Under the pieces are notes generated by a model that made no database searches, was not told the origin of the DNA, and saw only the letters and a program-made list of their open reading frames with translations. The position numbers and the translations under genes were made by a program. From an uncultured Azospirillum sp. (GTDB lineage: Bacteria > Pseudomonadota > Alphaproteobacteria > RF32 > CAG-239): a DNA stretch of 64,000 nucleotides. Below, piece after piece: positions 7,770 through 17,831 of this stretch; the first letter of the stretch is position 1, and the number at the start of each line of letters is the position of its first letter. The DNA lies in NCBI GenBank assembly GCA_900539605.1, contig UQCS01000006.1:6183-70182 (forward strand), given 5' to 3'.

Positions 7770-9590
7770 ATGGAGCTTAGAAATATAGCGATTATAGCTC
7801 ACGTTGACCATGGCAAAACAACATTGGTCGACGCCCTTTTAAAGCAAAGCGGTACCTTCCGCGACAATCAGAAAGTTCAGGAATGCGCAATGGACTCTAA
7901 CGAGCTGGAGAGAGAACGCGGCATTACCATTTTATCAAAATGCACTTCGGTCGACTGGAACGGCACCCGCATCAATATCGTCGATACCCCCGGCCACGCT
8001 GACTTCGGCGGCGAAGTTGAACGCATCCTCTCAATGGTCGACGGCGTTATCCTGCTGGTTGACAGTTCCGAAGGACCGATGCCGCAAACAAAATTCGTAC
8101 TCGGCAAAGCGCTCAAAGTCGGCCTTAAACCGATCGTTGTTATTAACAAAGCCGACAAACCCGACGCCCGGGTCGATGAAGTCCTCAACGAAGTTTTTGA
8201 CCTTTTTGTCAGCCTGGATGCCACCGACGAACAGCTTGATTTCCCTGTTTTATATGCTTCAGGACGCAACGGTTGGGCGGTTAAGGACCTTGAACACGAC
8301 GAAAAAAAAGATTTGCAGATTTTGTTTGAACTGATCCTTTCCCATGTTCCGGCACCGGTTTGTTACCCCGAACGTCCTTTTACAATGCTGGCAACCACAT
8401 TGGAAGCTGATAAATTTATCGGCCGCCTGTTGTCGGGCAAAATCCTTTGCGGCAGCGTCAAACCGGGAGATACCGTTAAAGCACTGAACGGTCAAAACAA
8501 CGAAATCGAACGTTTTCGCATTACCAAAATTTTGGCCTATCGCGGTCTGGCCCGGCAAAGCCTCGAAGAAGCCCACGCTGGCGATATCGTTGCCATTGCC
8601 GGTGCGGTTAAGGCTACCGTTGCCGATACCGTCTGCGACTTCGGCGTCACTGAGGCTCTCGAAGCACAACCGATCGACCCGCCGACCCTGGTAATGACTT
8701 TTTCAGTTAATGATTCGCCGCTGGCCGGTCGCGAAGGCGACAAAGTAACATCCCGTATGATTGCCGAACGGCTGCAAAAAGAAGCAGAAGGCAATATCGC
8801 TCTCAAAATTTCCACCTCGGCCAACAACGACTCCTTTGAGGTGGCCGGCCGTGGTGAACTGCAACTGGGCGTTTTGATCGAAACCATGCGCCGCGAAGGC
8901 TTCGAGCTCTCAATTTCGCGACCGCGCGTGGTCTTTCACAAAGACGAAGACGGCAATATTCTGGAACCGGTTGACGAAGTTGTGGTTGACGTGGACGAAG
9001 AATTCTCGGGTACCGTGGTTGAAAAACTCGGTTCGCGTCGCGCCGAACTGGTGGAAATGATTCCTTCCCAGGCCGGCGGCAAAGTACGCCTGATTTTCCA
9101 TGCGCCCACCCGCGGCCTGATCGGTTACCATTCCGAGTTCTTAACCGATACCCACGGCACCGGGGTGATGAACCGCAGCTTTTACAGCTACGAACCGCAC
9201 AAAGGTGAAATTGAAGGACGCCGCAACGGCGTGCTGATCTCAAGCGAAAATGGAACCGCCGTCGCTTACTCGCTGTGGAAGCTTGAAGATCGCGGCCCGA
9301 TGTTTATTGATCCCAATGTACCGGTTTATGTCGGCATGATTATCGGTGAACACACCAAACCGAATGACTTGGAGATCAATCCCTGCCGTTCCAAACAGCT
9401 GACCAACATCCGCGCCGCCGGCAAAGATGAAGCGATCAGCCTGACCCCGCCGCGGCGTATCACACTGGAAGAAGGCCTGTCATATATTCAGGAAGACGAA
9501 CTGCTTGAAGTAACGCCGAAAACAATCCGCCTGCGCAAACGGATTTTGGATCCGATTTTGCGTAAACGGTCCGGCGGCAAGGTCGCTTAG
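7770..9590 (+). CDS. typA: Ribosome-associated GTPase TypA/BipA
   Basis: Translational GTPase of the EF-G/LepA group acting on ribosome assembly and stress adaptation. G motifs are intact: AHVDHGKT (G1), RERGITI (G2), DTPGH (G3) and NKAD (G4). The C-terminal BipA-specific region includes RGLIGYHSEFLTDTHGTG. The start MELRNIAII was preferred because it begins the family right before G1 and gives 606 aa, the normal length. An in-frame ATG at 7755 would add five residues, and earlier codons overlap a TATAAT-like sequence at 7745-7750 that could be the promoter. Confidence 0.96.
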   Translation: MELRNIAIIAHVDHGKTTLVDALLKQSGTFRDNQKVQECAMDSNELERERGITILSKCTSVDWNGTRINIVDTPGHADFGGEVERILSMVDGVILLVDSSEGPMPQTKFVLGKALKVGLKPIVVINKADKPDARVDEVLNEVFDLFVSLDATDEQLDFPVLYASGRNGWAVKDLEHDEKKDLQILFELILSHVPAPVCYPERPFTMLATTLEADKFIGRLLSGKILCGSVKPGDTVKALNGQNNEIERFRITKILAYRGLARQSLEEAHAGDIVAIAGAVKATVADTVCDFGVTEALEAQPIDPPTLVMTFSVNDSPLAGREGDKVTSRMIAERLQKEAEGNIALKISTSANNDSFEVAGRGELQLGVLIETMRREGFELSISRPRVVFHKDEDGNILEPVDEVVVDVDEEFSGTVVEKLGSRRAELVEMIPSQAGGKVRLIFHAPTRGLIGYHSEFLTDTHGTGVMNRSFYSYEPHKGEIEGRRNGVLISSENGTAVAYSLWKLEDRGPMFIDPNVPVYVGMIIGEHTKPNDLEINPCRSKQLTNIRAAGKDEAISLTPPRRITLEEGLSYIQEDELLEVTPKTIRLRKRILDPILRKRSGGKVA

Positions 9591-9598
9591 CCCTTTTT

Positions 9599-9632
9599 AT
9601 AAGCAGCTTGAAATTTCGGCTGCTTATATTTT
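9599..9632 (+). terminator. Probable terminator of typA
   Basis: A 9-bp stem ATAAGCAGC/GCTGCTTAT with an 11-nt loop, followed by a short T-rich tail (ATTTTG). It starts 8 bp after the stop. Confidence 0.6.
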
Positions 9633-9642
9633 GCAAAAATTC

Positions 9643-9671
9643 TTGCACCGGGTTTTGAATTAGCGTATGAA
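9643..9671 (+). promoter_or_regulatory. Candidate promoter of rph-rdgB
   Basis: TTGCAC and TATGAA separated by 17 bp, about 30 bp upstream of the rph start. The -10 is a weak match. Confidence 0.35.
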
Positions 9672-9701
9672 GAGTATATATTAATTACAACCGAGATAAC
9701 A

Positions 9702-10415
9702 ATGCGTAATACAAATCGAAAAAACAACCAGCTGCGCAATATTGAGCTGATTCCTGACTATAATCCTTACGCCGAAGGCTCTTGTCTGGTTAAGTTCGGC
9801 AACACCCATGTGGTATGTACTGCCAGCGTGGAAGAAAAAGTGCCGAACTGGCTGAAAGGACAAAACAAGGGCTGGATCACGGCCGAATACGGAATGCTGC
9901 CGCGAGCCAACCGGATACGCGTACCGCGCGAACTGAAATCGCCGTCGGGACGTACTCAGGAAATTCAACGGCTGATCGGGCGGTCGCTCAGAGCGGTGGT
10001 GGACTTGGGCAAAATGAAAGACATTTCAATTTGTATTGACTGTGACGTTATTCAGGCTGACGGCGGCACCCGCACCGCATCCATCACCGGCGGATTCGTC
10101 GCCCTGTATCTGGCAATTGAAAAACTGGTTGCCCGCAAAAAACTGGATATAAATCCGATTCGCGAGTTTGTAGCTGCCGTTTCCTGTGACATCCATCAGG
10201 GAGAAAAAATTATTGACGTAGATTATGAAGAAGATTCCCATGCTCAGGTTGACATGAACTTTGTTCTTACCGAGAGCGGAAAAATTGTTGAAATTCAGGG
10301 AACTGCTGAAGAGTCTCCGTTTGCGGAAGAAGATTTCGGCGAACTGATGAATCTTGCCAAAGACGGTATCCGGCAATTGATTGCCGAACAAAAGAAAGTT
10401 TTAGGAGTGAAGTAA
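9702..10415 (+). CDS. rph: Ribonuclease PH
   Basis: Phosphate-dependent 3'-5' exoribonuclease that trims tRNA 3' ends; 237 aa, normal size. The PH fold is recognised by ITAEYGMLPRA, GRTQEIQRLIGRSLRAV, DCDVIQADGGTRTASITG and the C-terminal EIQGTAEESPF. The stop codon is immediately followed by the ATG of rdgB, so the two are co-translated. In many Alphaproteobacteria this pair continues with hemW; here it does not. Confidence 0.97.
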   Translation: MRNTNRKNNQLRNIELIPDYNPYAEGSCLVKFGNTHVVCTASVEEKVPNWLKGQNKGWITAEYGMLPRANRIRVPRELKSPSGRTQEIQRLIGRSLRAVVDLGKMKDISICIDCDVIQADGGTRTASITGGFVALYLAIEKLVARKKLDINPIREFVAAVSCDIHQGEKIIDVDYEEDSHAQVDMNFVLTESGKIVEIQGTAEESPFAEEDFGELMNLAKDGIRQLIAEQKKVLGVK

Positions 10416-11000
10416 ATGAAAATAACCAAATTGGTCGTTGCCAGCCATAATGACGGCAAAGTCGCAGAAATAAAAACCCTGCTCGCCCCGCTGCACATAG
10501 AAGTACAATCCGCCAAAGAACTGCGTCTTGGAGACGTCGAAGAAACCGGAAAAACTTTTGAAGAAAATGCCAAACTTAAAGCCAACGCTCTCAGTCTGAT
10601 GTGTGGTCTGCCCTGTCTGGCTGACGATTCCGGCCTTTGCATCGATGCTTTGGACGGACGTCCGGGCGTTTATTCCGCCCGCTATGCCCCCAACCGTGAC
10701 TTTAACGAAGGCATGAAAATACTGCTCAAAGAAATGAGCGAAGCGGAAAAGAAAACCCGCAAAGCGCATTTTGCCTGTTATATGGCTCTGGCCTGCCCCA
10801 ACGAAAAAGTCAAGGTTTTTGAAGGACGCGTCGACGGAGAAATTTCCGAACAGCCCCGCGGCGATAACGGCTTCGGCTACGATCCGATTTTCATTCCCGA
10901 AGGTTATGACAAAACTTTTGCCGAACTCGGCGATGACGTCAAAAATCAGATTTCTCACCGCCGTCGTGCGCTGGAAAAATTTATTAAGGAATTCAAATAA
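10416..11000 (+). CDS. rdgB: dITP/XTP pyrophosphatase RdgB (Ham1 family)
   Basis: Removes non-canonical purine nucleoside triphosphates (dITP, XTP) from the pool by hydrolysis to the monophosphate. 194 aa. Family motifs: VASHNDGKVAEI at the N-terminus, TFEENAKLKA, LADDSGL, GVYSARYA, DNGFGYDPIF and SHRRRALEKF near the end. The ATG directly abuts the rph stop. AddB follows after about 14 bp. Confidence 0.97.
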   Translation: MKITKLVVASHNDGKVAEIKTLLAPLHIEVQSAKELRLGDVEETGKTFEENAKLKANALSLMCGLPCLADDSGLCIDALDGRPGVYSARYAPNRDFNEGMKILLKEMSEAEKKTRKAHFACYMALACPNEKVKVFEGRVDGEISEQPRGDNGFGYDPIFIPEGYDKTFAELGDDVKNQISHRRRALEKFIKEFK

Positions 11001-11014
11001 CCCGGATTGACGAT

Positions 11015-13891
11015 TTGGCACCAAATATTTGCAATATTCCCGCCAGTTGCAGTCCGGTTGACACGCTGGCACGGGAACTGTCCTCCGCCGACGGCCGGTT
11101 TCAATTGGCCGATATGCTGATCTTGCTGCCAAACCGTCGTGCCTGCGGGGAATTGCGCGATGCCTTTGTCCGTCTCAACGGTATGAATCCGACGATTCTG
11201 CCGCGGATTATGTCGTTGACAGATCCCGACGAGGATGAAATATTTTTTGCCGAAACTGCTGCCGGCGCCGCTATGCTTCCGCCGGCAATTTCTCCGATCG
11301 AACGCACTCTGTTGTTCATACGTCTGATCGCCACCCGCCCGCGTGATTTCGGCAACGGCGAATCCTCTTTGGCTCAGGCAGCCTATCTGGCGGCTGAGCT
11401 GGGACAACTGCTCGATACCGTCGAAAACGAAGAGCTTTCTTTTGACGCCCTGTCTGCGCTGGTACCGGAGGAATACGCCGCCCACTGGCAAAAAACCCTC
11501 GATTTTTTAACCATCATCACCGAACATTTTCCCCAAATCCTCGCCGAACGCGGCTATATTGACACTGCCCAACGCCGGATAAAATTGCTGAAAATGCAAA
11601 ATACTGCCTGGCAAAACCGTCACTCCAACGGTAAAATAATCATTGCCGGTATCCCCGGCGGCACACCCGTTGTCCGTCAGTTGATAAGAACAGTGAGCGA
11701 ACTTGACAACGGAAAGGTTTATCTGAACGGTCTCGACCGCTGGTTGGATGATGATGCTTGGCAGCAGATCGACGAGACCCACCCTCAGTTTGAAACTAAA
11801 CGACTGCTCGACGATTTGGGTTTGGAACGTCATCAGATTCCCGATTTGGTTTCGCCGGACAACCCTGAACGCGAAAAACTGGTTTCGGAAATCATGCGTC
11901 CCGCCGCCGCCACCGACCGTTGGCGCGAACTGAACAGCCGGCCTTTTGCTCCCAAGGCAATCAACGGTATTCATCTGATCAGCTGCCGCGAGTTGCACGA
12001 AGAAGCGTTGGCAATTGCCGCCGTTATGCGCCACACTTTGGAAGTGCCGGAAAAAACCGCTGCTCTTGTCACCACCGACCGCAATTTGGCGCGCCGGGTT
12101 GCCAACGAACTGAAACGCTGGGACATTACGGTTGACGATTCTGCCGGACGGCCGTTGTCGCAAACACCGGTCGGCATCTTTCTCCGACTGACCGCCGAAG
12201 CCTGTAACGGCGAATCCGATAACGTTTCGCTGCTCGGACTGCTTAAACATCCGTTAACGGCCTGCGGACAAAAAGTCGTTGTTACCCGCAATCTTGCCCG
12301 TGCTTACGAAAAAAACGTGCTTCGCGGACATTGCTCTAACCCCGACCTGGAAAAATTTATTTTGCGGCAAAAAGAAACTTTGCGCCCGTTACTTGAACTC
12401 TGCTGCCAACCGCAGGCCGATTTCCGGGCACTGATTACCGCGCATCTCCGCGCCGCCGAGCAACTTGCGGCCGACGATCAGCTGCCGGGCGCCGAACGGC
12501 TGTGGCAGGGCGATGACGGCGAAGCCGCCGCAACCTTGTTTTCTGACCTGCTGGAAAACATCGGCACCCTCCCTTCGGTTCCCGGTTCGCAATACGGCAA
12601 ATTTATCGAAGCGCTAATAGCTGCCCGCACGGTACGTCCGAAATACGGAACCCATCCGCGCCTGAAAATACTCGGTCCGATCGAAGCCCGCCTGACCGGT
12701 TTTGACACCGTTATCATCGGCAGCGTCAACGAAGGAACCATGCCGACCGCCGCGCCGGCCGGCGCATGGTTGTCACGACCAATGAAGAAAAGTTTCGGAT
12801 TTCCGCTGCCGGAAAAAAACATCGGTGTTCAGGCACGCGATTTTGCCCACCTGTTAACTCAAAAAGAAATATACATCAGTCGCGCCGAACGGGTCGAAGG
12901 GACGCCGACCGTCAAATCACGCTGGTGGATGCGCATGGAAACCGTCCTCAATGCCGGGGGAATCAAAATCGGGCAGCTTTATAATTTCACTTATCCGCAA
13001 ACCGCCGCTTTTCTGGATCAGCCGCGTCTCTACAAACCGATTGCCGCACCGGCACCCAAACCGCCGTTGTCGGCGCGCCCGCGCGAACTATGGGCCGGTG
13101 CGATCGAAAATCTGATGCGTGATCCCTATATTGTTTTTGCCAAATATATCCTCAAACTGGAACCGCTTGATGACATCAACCGCCAACCGGGAATCGTCGA
13201 TTTCGGCATTATCGTTCATGCGGTGTTGGAAAGGTTTAACCGTCATTACCCTGGTCCGCTGCCGGCTGATGCCAAGGAAATTTTGCGTCAGTTTGCCGCC
13301 GAGGAATTCCGCAATTGCGGAATTTCCGTACAAACCCTGGCTTTTTGGCAGCCGGCCGTCGACAAGATGATCGCCTGGATTTTGCAACACGAAAATGGCT
13401 ACCGTCAAACAATTGCCAAAATATGCAGCGAAATCAGCGGCCGTTACAGTTTTAAGGCACCGGGCGGCATGTTTACTATCGGTGCTAAAGCCGACCGTAT
13501 TGACATCACCGCCGACGGCAAACTCAATATCATTGACTACAAAACCGGTCGTGCCCGTACCAAAAAAGAAATTACCGCCGGCTATGCCCCTCAATTGCCG
13601 ATCGAGGCTTTGATCGCACAAAACGGCGGCTTCCCCGGCCTGGCGCCTTCATCGGTTGCTTCGCTGCGTTACTGGCGGCTGGGCCGGGAAGAGATTTGCG
13701 TTGACGAAAAAATTGATCAAATTCTCGAACATAATCTTGCCAACATCAAAACACTGGTGGCAATTTTTGATAATCCGGACAAACCTTACATCACCCAACC
13801 AAACCCTAAATATGCACCGGCTTATTCAGATTATGAACATTTGTCACGCCTGAAAGAATGGGGAGTTACTGATCGCAATGAAGAACAATGA
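11015..13891 (+). CDS. addB: Double-strand break repair protein AddB (alphaproteobacterial type)
   Basis: Subunit of the AddAB helicase-nuclease that resects double-strand breaks. 958 aa. The N-terminal part has a helicase-like fold without a clear Walker A (ILLPNRRACGELRDAF). The C-terminal PD-(D/E)XK nuclease is well marked: GAKADRID, then NIIDYKTG about 20 residues later, then QLPIEAL. The start codon is a TTG: no ATG or GTG lies between the rdgB stop and the conserved N-terminus, and no good ribosome site is seen, so translation is probably coupled to rdgB. It overlaps addA by 14 bp. Confidence 0.93.
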   Translation: MAPNICNIPASCSPVDTLARELSSADGRFQLADMLILLPNRRACGELRDAFVRLNGMNPTILPRIMSLTDPDEDEIFFAETAAGAAMLPPAISPIERTLLFIRLIATRPRDFGNGESSLAQAAYLAAELGQLLDTVENEELSFDALSALVPEEYAAHWQKTLDFLTIITEHFPQILAERGYIDTAQRRIKLLKMQNTAWQNRHSNGKIIIAGIPGGTPVVRQLIRTVSELDNGKVYLNGLDRWLDDDAWQQIDETHPQFETKRLLDDLGLERHQIPDLVSPDNPEREKLVSEIMRPAAATDRWRELNSRPFAPKAINGIHLISCRELHEEALAIAAVMRHTLEVPEKTAALVTTDRNLARRVANELKRWDITVDDSAGRPLSQTPVGIFLRLTAEACNGESDNVSLLGLLKHPLTACGQKVVVTRNLARAYEKNVLRGHCSNPDLEKFILRQKETLRPLLELCCQPQADFRALITAHLRAAEQLAADDQLPGAERLWQGDDGEAAATLFSDLLENIGTLPSVPGSQYGKFIEALIAARTVRPKYGTHPRLKILGPIEARLTGFDTVIIGSVNEGTMPTAAPAGAWLSRPMKKSFGFPLPEKNIGVQARDFAHLLTQKEIYISRAERVEGTPTVKSRWWMRMETVLNAGGIKIGQLYNFTYPQTAAFLDQPRLYKPIAAPAPKPPLSARPRELWAGAIENLMRDPYIVFAKYILKLEPLDDINRQPGIVDFGIIVHAVLERFNRHYPGPLPADAKEILRQFAAEEFRNCGISVQTLAFWQPAVDKMIAWILQHENGYRQTIAKICSEISGRYSFKAPGGMFTIGAKADRIDITADGKLNIIDYKTGRARTKKEITAGYAPQLPIEALIAQNGGFPGLAPSSVASLRYWRLGREEICVDEKIDQILEHNLANIKTLVAIFDNPDKPYITQPNPKYAPAYSDYEHLSRLKEWGVTDRNEEQ

Positions 13892-16800
13892 TGACCTTAT
13901 TGCCCGCGAGCGTGCTGAACTCGGTCGCCGCGCCACCGTTCAGCAGCAAAAAGCCGCCGATCCGACCCATTCGGTTTGGGTGAATGCTTCCGCAGGAACA
14001 GGCAAAACCAAAGTCCTGTCCGACCGGGTTCTGCGGCTGCTGCTTTCGGGTGTCAGTGCCGCCAAACTGTTGTGCCTCACTTATACCAAGGCAGCCGCGG
14101 TGGAAATGAACACACGTGTTTCGCAAAAACTCAGCCGCTGGGCGGTGGCCGACGACAGCAGTCTTGAAAAGGAACTGACTAAACTTTATGGCATACTGCC
14201 GCAAGATCCAAAGCAGCTTAATGAACTGAAAGCCCGGTCAAGACGTCTGTTTGCGGTTTTGCTCGACACCCCGGGCGGCATCAAAATACAGACGATTCAC
14301 AGCTTTTGTCAGGAAATTCTGAAACGTTTTCCACTCGAAGCTGGTGTTTCGCCTCATTTCGAAGTTATGGACGATCGAAGCGCCGGTGAAGCGGTTGAAG
14401 AAATCAAAAACCGCCTGATTGAAGAAATCCGCAACCGTCCCGACAGCCCGGCCGCTCAAGCTATGAGCTTTCTCACTGCCAACATCAGTGAACTGAAATT
14501 TCCCGACATCATCAATTCCATCGTTAACGAACGCGGCAAAATCGGCCGTCTGCTTGAACGTTACCAAACCGTTGACGGATTACTGACCGCTCAAGCAGCC
14601 AAGTTGGGAATTACACCCGGACAAACAATCGAACAGTTGTGCCAAGATTTTTTTGAAGCGCTGCCGCGGCAACGGTTACAAGTCCTGCTCGAGGCCTGGT
14701 TGAACGGCGGCAGCCGGCTGACCGCCCGTGCCGCCCGTTTGGCCGCGGTACTGCAAAATCCGCAACCGCAAAATTATCAAACTTATATCGATGCTTTTTT
14801 GAGTGACGGTGAACCATACAAAACAATTGCCACCAAAGCGCAACTGGATAAAAATCCACAACTGGCGGAAATTTATGCCGACGAAATCGCCCGTATTCTC
14901 GAATTCAATCAACATTTTAAAGCCTTGCGGGTTTTTCTTTCGACCAAAGCGGTCGTCTGTCTGGCCGATGAATTGATTAAAGGCTACAATGCCTACAAGC
15001 AGGCGCGGGCCCTGATGGATTATAACGACATGATTTTATTGACGCGTCGCCTGCTCGAAAATCGTGACGCCGCCCGCTGGGTTCTTTATAAGCTGGACGG
15101 CGGCATTGACAATATTCTGATTGACGAAGCACAGGACACTTCACCCGATCAATGGCAAATCATCCGCGCCGTCAGCGACGAATTTTTTACTTCTGAAGAC
15201 AGCCGCCGCACCATTTTTGCCGTTGGTGACCGCAAACAGTCGATTTACAGTTTTCAGGGTGCCGATCCCGACAAATTCGACGAAATGCGGGCTTATTTTG
15301 CCGCTAAAACCAAAAACTTCAGCCAAGTCAACCTGGAAGTTTCGTTTCGTTCTACCCCGGCCGTTCTCGACACCGTCAATCAGCTGTTCAATGACGGCCA
15401 GATTTGTCGCGGTGTCGCTTCCGAGGGCGAAAACGTCACCCATATCCCTTTCCGCCGCGGCGAAGGCGGAAGCGTTGAATTCTGGGAACTGATTGAACCC
15501 GAAGCCGGTGAAAACGGTGACGAATGGCAGCCGCCGGTCGAACATCAAAACGCGCCGACCACCAGTTCGCGAATGGCCCGTCAGATTGCCCTAAAAATCC
15601 ACGCCATGGTCAGCGGCGGCGAACGATTGGATTCGCAAAACCGTCAGCTTCGTTACGGTGACTTCCTGATTTTGGTCCGCAGTCGCGACGCTTTTTGCGA
15701 AGAATTGATCCGCGAATGTAAAAAAGCCGGCGTCGGCGTTGCCGGAATTGACCGTATCCGCCTGCTGGATCAGATTGCCGTCCAAGATCTGGTCAGTTTG
15801 GGCAAATTCCTGTTATTGCCCGAAGACGATCTCAGTTTGGCCGAAGTCCTCAAATCACCTTTGTTCGGTTTGGACGACGACGATTTGTTTAAGCTTTGTT
15901 ACCGCCGCAACGGCAGCGTCTGGGAAAGGCTTGAACAGTGTTCACAATATCAGGATGCTTTCGAAATATTGAAGCAATTGTTGAATATGGCCGACTATGT
16001 GCGGCCATTTGAGCTCTACTCTCATGTGTTGGGTCCGCTCGGGGGACGGCGCAAATTTGCCGAACGGATGGGAAACGAAGCTGAAGACGGTTTGAACGAA
16101 TTTCTCAATTTGGCTCTCAGCTTTGAGCAGACCCATGTCGCTTCTTTGCAAAAGTTTATCGACTGGGTGGTCAGCGACGACGTCGAAATCAAGCGCGAAA
16201 CAGAGTCCGGATGCGGTGATCTGGTCCGTTTGATGACGGTTCACGGCTCCAAAGGCCTGCAAGCCCCGATCGTTATTTTGCCTGATACCGCGCGGATTCC
16301 GATATACCGTCGCGAAGCCGAAATTTTGTGGGACGACGACGGATTATTCCTCTACCCCGCATCTGCAGCCGATTATGAAACCGTATGCAGCCGTCTTAAA
16401 GAAAGGCAAAAACAAAAAGTAAGCGAAGAATACCGGCGCTTGATGTACGTGGCGGTTACCCGTGCCGAAGACCGCATGATCGTATGCGGCTATCGCAAAA
16501 CCCGTCGGCCGGCGGAAGAATGCTGGTATAATTTATTCAAAAACCGTTTTGAACAAATATCGGTGTTGGATCAGCAAGAACACACACGACGTTACGTTTC
16601 TCCCCAACTATTCAACCCCGAACCCAAAGAGCAAACAAAACCCGTGAACTGTGTTTTTAAATCTCAAACATGGATGGAAACCCCTGCTGTACCAGAAGGG
16701 CCGCTGGCACGGCCGCTGACCCCTTCTCGTCCCGAAGAATACGAACCGGCTGTCATATCACCGCTCAGCCACGACTGGCATCCCCACTTGTTTAAACGCG

Positions 16801-17252
16801 GTCTGCTGATACACCGGCTTCTTCAGTTTCTGCCGCAAATCGAACCGTCTGCACGCTCCCGCACCGCAGAAGCCTTCATTCGCCGCAATGCGCCGGAAAT
16901 AGCCGTTTCTGAGGCTGACAAAATTATTGCCGAGATTATGTCGTTGCTAGAAGATCCGCAATTCGGCAGCGTCTTCGGCCCCGATTCTAAAGCGGAGGTT
17001 CCGATAATGGGACAAATCGGCGAACAAATTATCTCCGGACAAATCGACCGTTTGATTATCGAACCGGAAAGAGTCGTAATTGTTGACTTTAAAACCAACC
17101 GCCCCGCCGCGGCAACCGTTGAGGAAGTCCCGCCGCTTTATCGCCGCCAGTTATCTGCTTATCGCCAACTGCTGCAAAAAATCTATCCCGACAAAAAAGT
17201 TATCTCTCTGATTTTGTGGACAAACACAGCAACTCTGATGCAAATAGAATAA
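13878..17252 (+). CDS. addA: Double-strand break repair helicase AddA
   Basis: UvrD-like superfamily 1 helicase with a C-terminal nuclease, partner of AddB. 1124 aa. Helicase motifs: ASAGTGKT (Walker A, residues 37-44), LTYTKAAAVEM, LIDEAQDTSPDQW (Walker B), GDRKQSIYSFQGADP, MTVHGSKGLQ and YVAVTRAEDR. The C-terminal nuclease shows ISGQIDRLI, IVDFKTNRP and RQLSAYRQLL. It overlaps addB and is followed after ~100 bp by trxA, an order common in Alphaproteobacteria. Confidence 0.96.
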   Translation: MKNNDDLIARERAELGRRATVQQQKAADPTHSVWVNASAGTGKTKVLSDRVLRLLLSGVSAAKLLCLTYTKAAAVEMNTRVSQKLSRWAVADDSSLEKELTKLYGILPQDPKQLNELKARSRRLFAVLLDTPGGIKIQTIHSFCQEILKRFPLEAGVSPHFEVMDDRSAGEAVEEIKNRLIEEIRNRPDSPAAQAMSFLTANISELKFPDIINSIVNERGKIGRLLERYQTVDGLLTAQAAKLGITPGQTIEQLCQDFFEALPRQRLQVLLEAWLNGGSRLTARAARLAAVLQNPQPQNYQTYIDAFLSDGEPYKTIATKAQLDKNPQLAEIYADEIARILEFNQHFKALRVFLSTKAVVCLADELIKGYNAYKQARALMDYNDMILLTRRLLENRDAARWVLYKLDGGIDNILIDEAQDTSPDQWQIIRAVSDEFFTSEDSRRTIFAVGDRKQSIYSFQGADPDKFDEMRAYFAAKTKNFSQVNLEVSFRSTPAVLDTVNQLFNDGQICRGVASEGENVTHIPFRRGEGGSVEFWELIEPEAGENGDEWQPPVEHQNAPTTSSRMARQIALKIHAMVSGGERLDSQNRQLRYGDFLILVRSRDAFCEELIRECKKAGVGVAGIDRIRLLDQIAVQDLVSLGKFLLLPEDDLSLAEVLKSPLFGLDDDDLFKLCYRRNGSVWERLEQCSQYQDAFEILKQLLNMADYVRPFELYSHVLGPLGGRRKFAERMGNEAEDGLNEFLNLALSFEQTHVASLQKFIDWVVSDDVEIKRETESGCGDLVRLMTVHGSKGLQAPIVILPDTARIPIYRREAEILWDDDGLFLYPASAADYETVCSRLKERQKQKVSEEYRRLMYVAVTRAEDRMIVCGYRKTRRPAEECWYNLFKNRFEQISVLDQQEHTRRYVSPQLFNPEPKEQTKPVNCVFKSQTWMETPAVPEGPLARPLTPSRPEEYEPAVISPLSHDWHPHLFKRGLLIHRLLQFLPQIEPSARSRTAEAFIRRNAPEIAVSEADKIIAEIMSLLEDPQFGSVFGPDSKAEVPIMGQIGEQIISGQIDRLIIEPERVVIVDFKTNRPAAATVEEVPPLYRRQLSAYRQLLQKIYPDKKVISLILWTNTATLMQIE

Positions 17253-17355
17253 GCGGTTTTAAATTTAGGGGTTGTTTTTATATCATAAACCTTTAATATT
17301 GAGTTCAGAATTCCTATATATAACAGTAATGTCAGTATCAGAGAAAGGAAAAAAC

Positions 17356-17670
17356 ATGTTATCAATCAATGATTCTCAGTTTGAGAGCGAAGTATTAAAC
17401 AGCAAAGGCCTGGTGTTGGTCGATTTTTGGGCAGAATGGTGCGGCCCCTGCCGCCAGCTCGGACCGATCTTGGAAGAAGTTGGTAAAAGCATGGGTGACA
17501 AAGTCAAAATCGTCAAAATGAATGTTGATGATGCCCCGGATACGGCTGCCCATTACGGAATCCGCAGTATTCCGACTATGTTTCTGTTCAAAGACGGCAA
17601 ACAAATTGATACCAAAATCGGTTTAAATCCGCAATCGGCCATTGTTTCATGGATCGAAGCTAACCAATAA
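17356..17670 (+). CDS. trxA: Thioredoxin
   Basis: General protein disulfide reductase of the cytosol. 104 aa with the active site WCGPC, preceded by VLVDFWAE, and cis-Pro loop RSIPTMFLF. The start MLSINDSQ was chosen for its AAAGGA ribosome site 6 bases upstream and for the normal thioredoxin length; an upstream in-frame start would add 28 unrelated residues. Could be reduced by NADPH thioredoxin reductase or, speculatively, by a ferredoxin-dependent system (see the FTR-like gene at 42819). Confidence 0.96.
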   Translation: MLSINDSQFESEVLNSKGLVLVDFWAEWCGPCRQLGPILEEVGKSMGDKVKIVKMNVDDAPDTAAHYGIRSIPTMFLFKDGKQIDTKIGLNPQSAIVSWIEANQ

Positions 17671-17686
17671 AATCTCGTCTTTTCAC

Positions 17687-17714
17687 AAACCCCGGATTTT
17701 CCGGGGTTTTTTTA
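17687..17714 (+). terminator. Terminator of trxA
   Basis: A 9-bp GC-rich stem AAACCCCGG/CCGGGGTTT with a 5-nt loop and T-run, 17 bp after the stop. Confidence 0.9.
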
Positions 17715-17831
17715 TTACTTTCTTTCCCGATCTCTATACTTTCGGAAAATAACGACAATATGCAGGCAAATTTTTTATTGCCAAGTTGACATTATGTTTT
17801 AATATTACCAAAAAAATAACGGATAAAGACT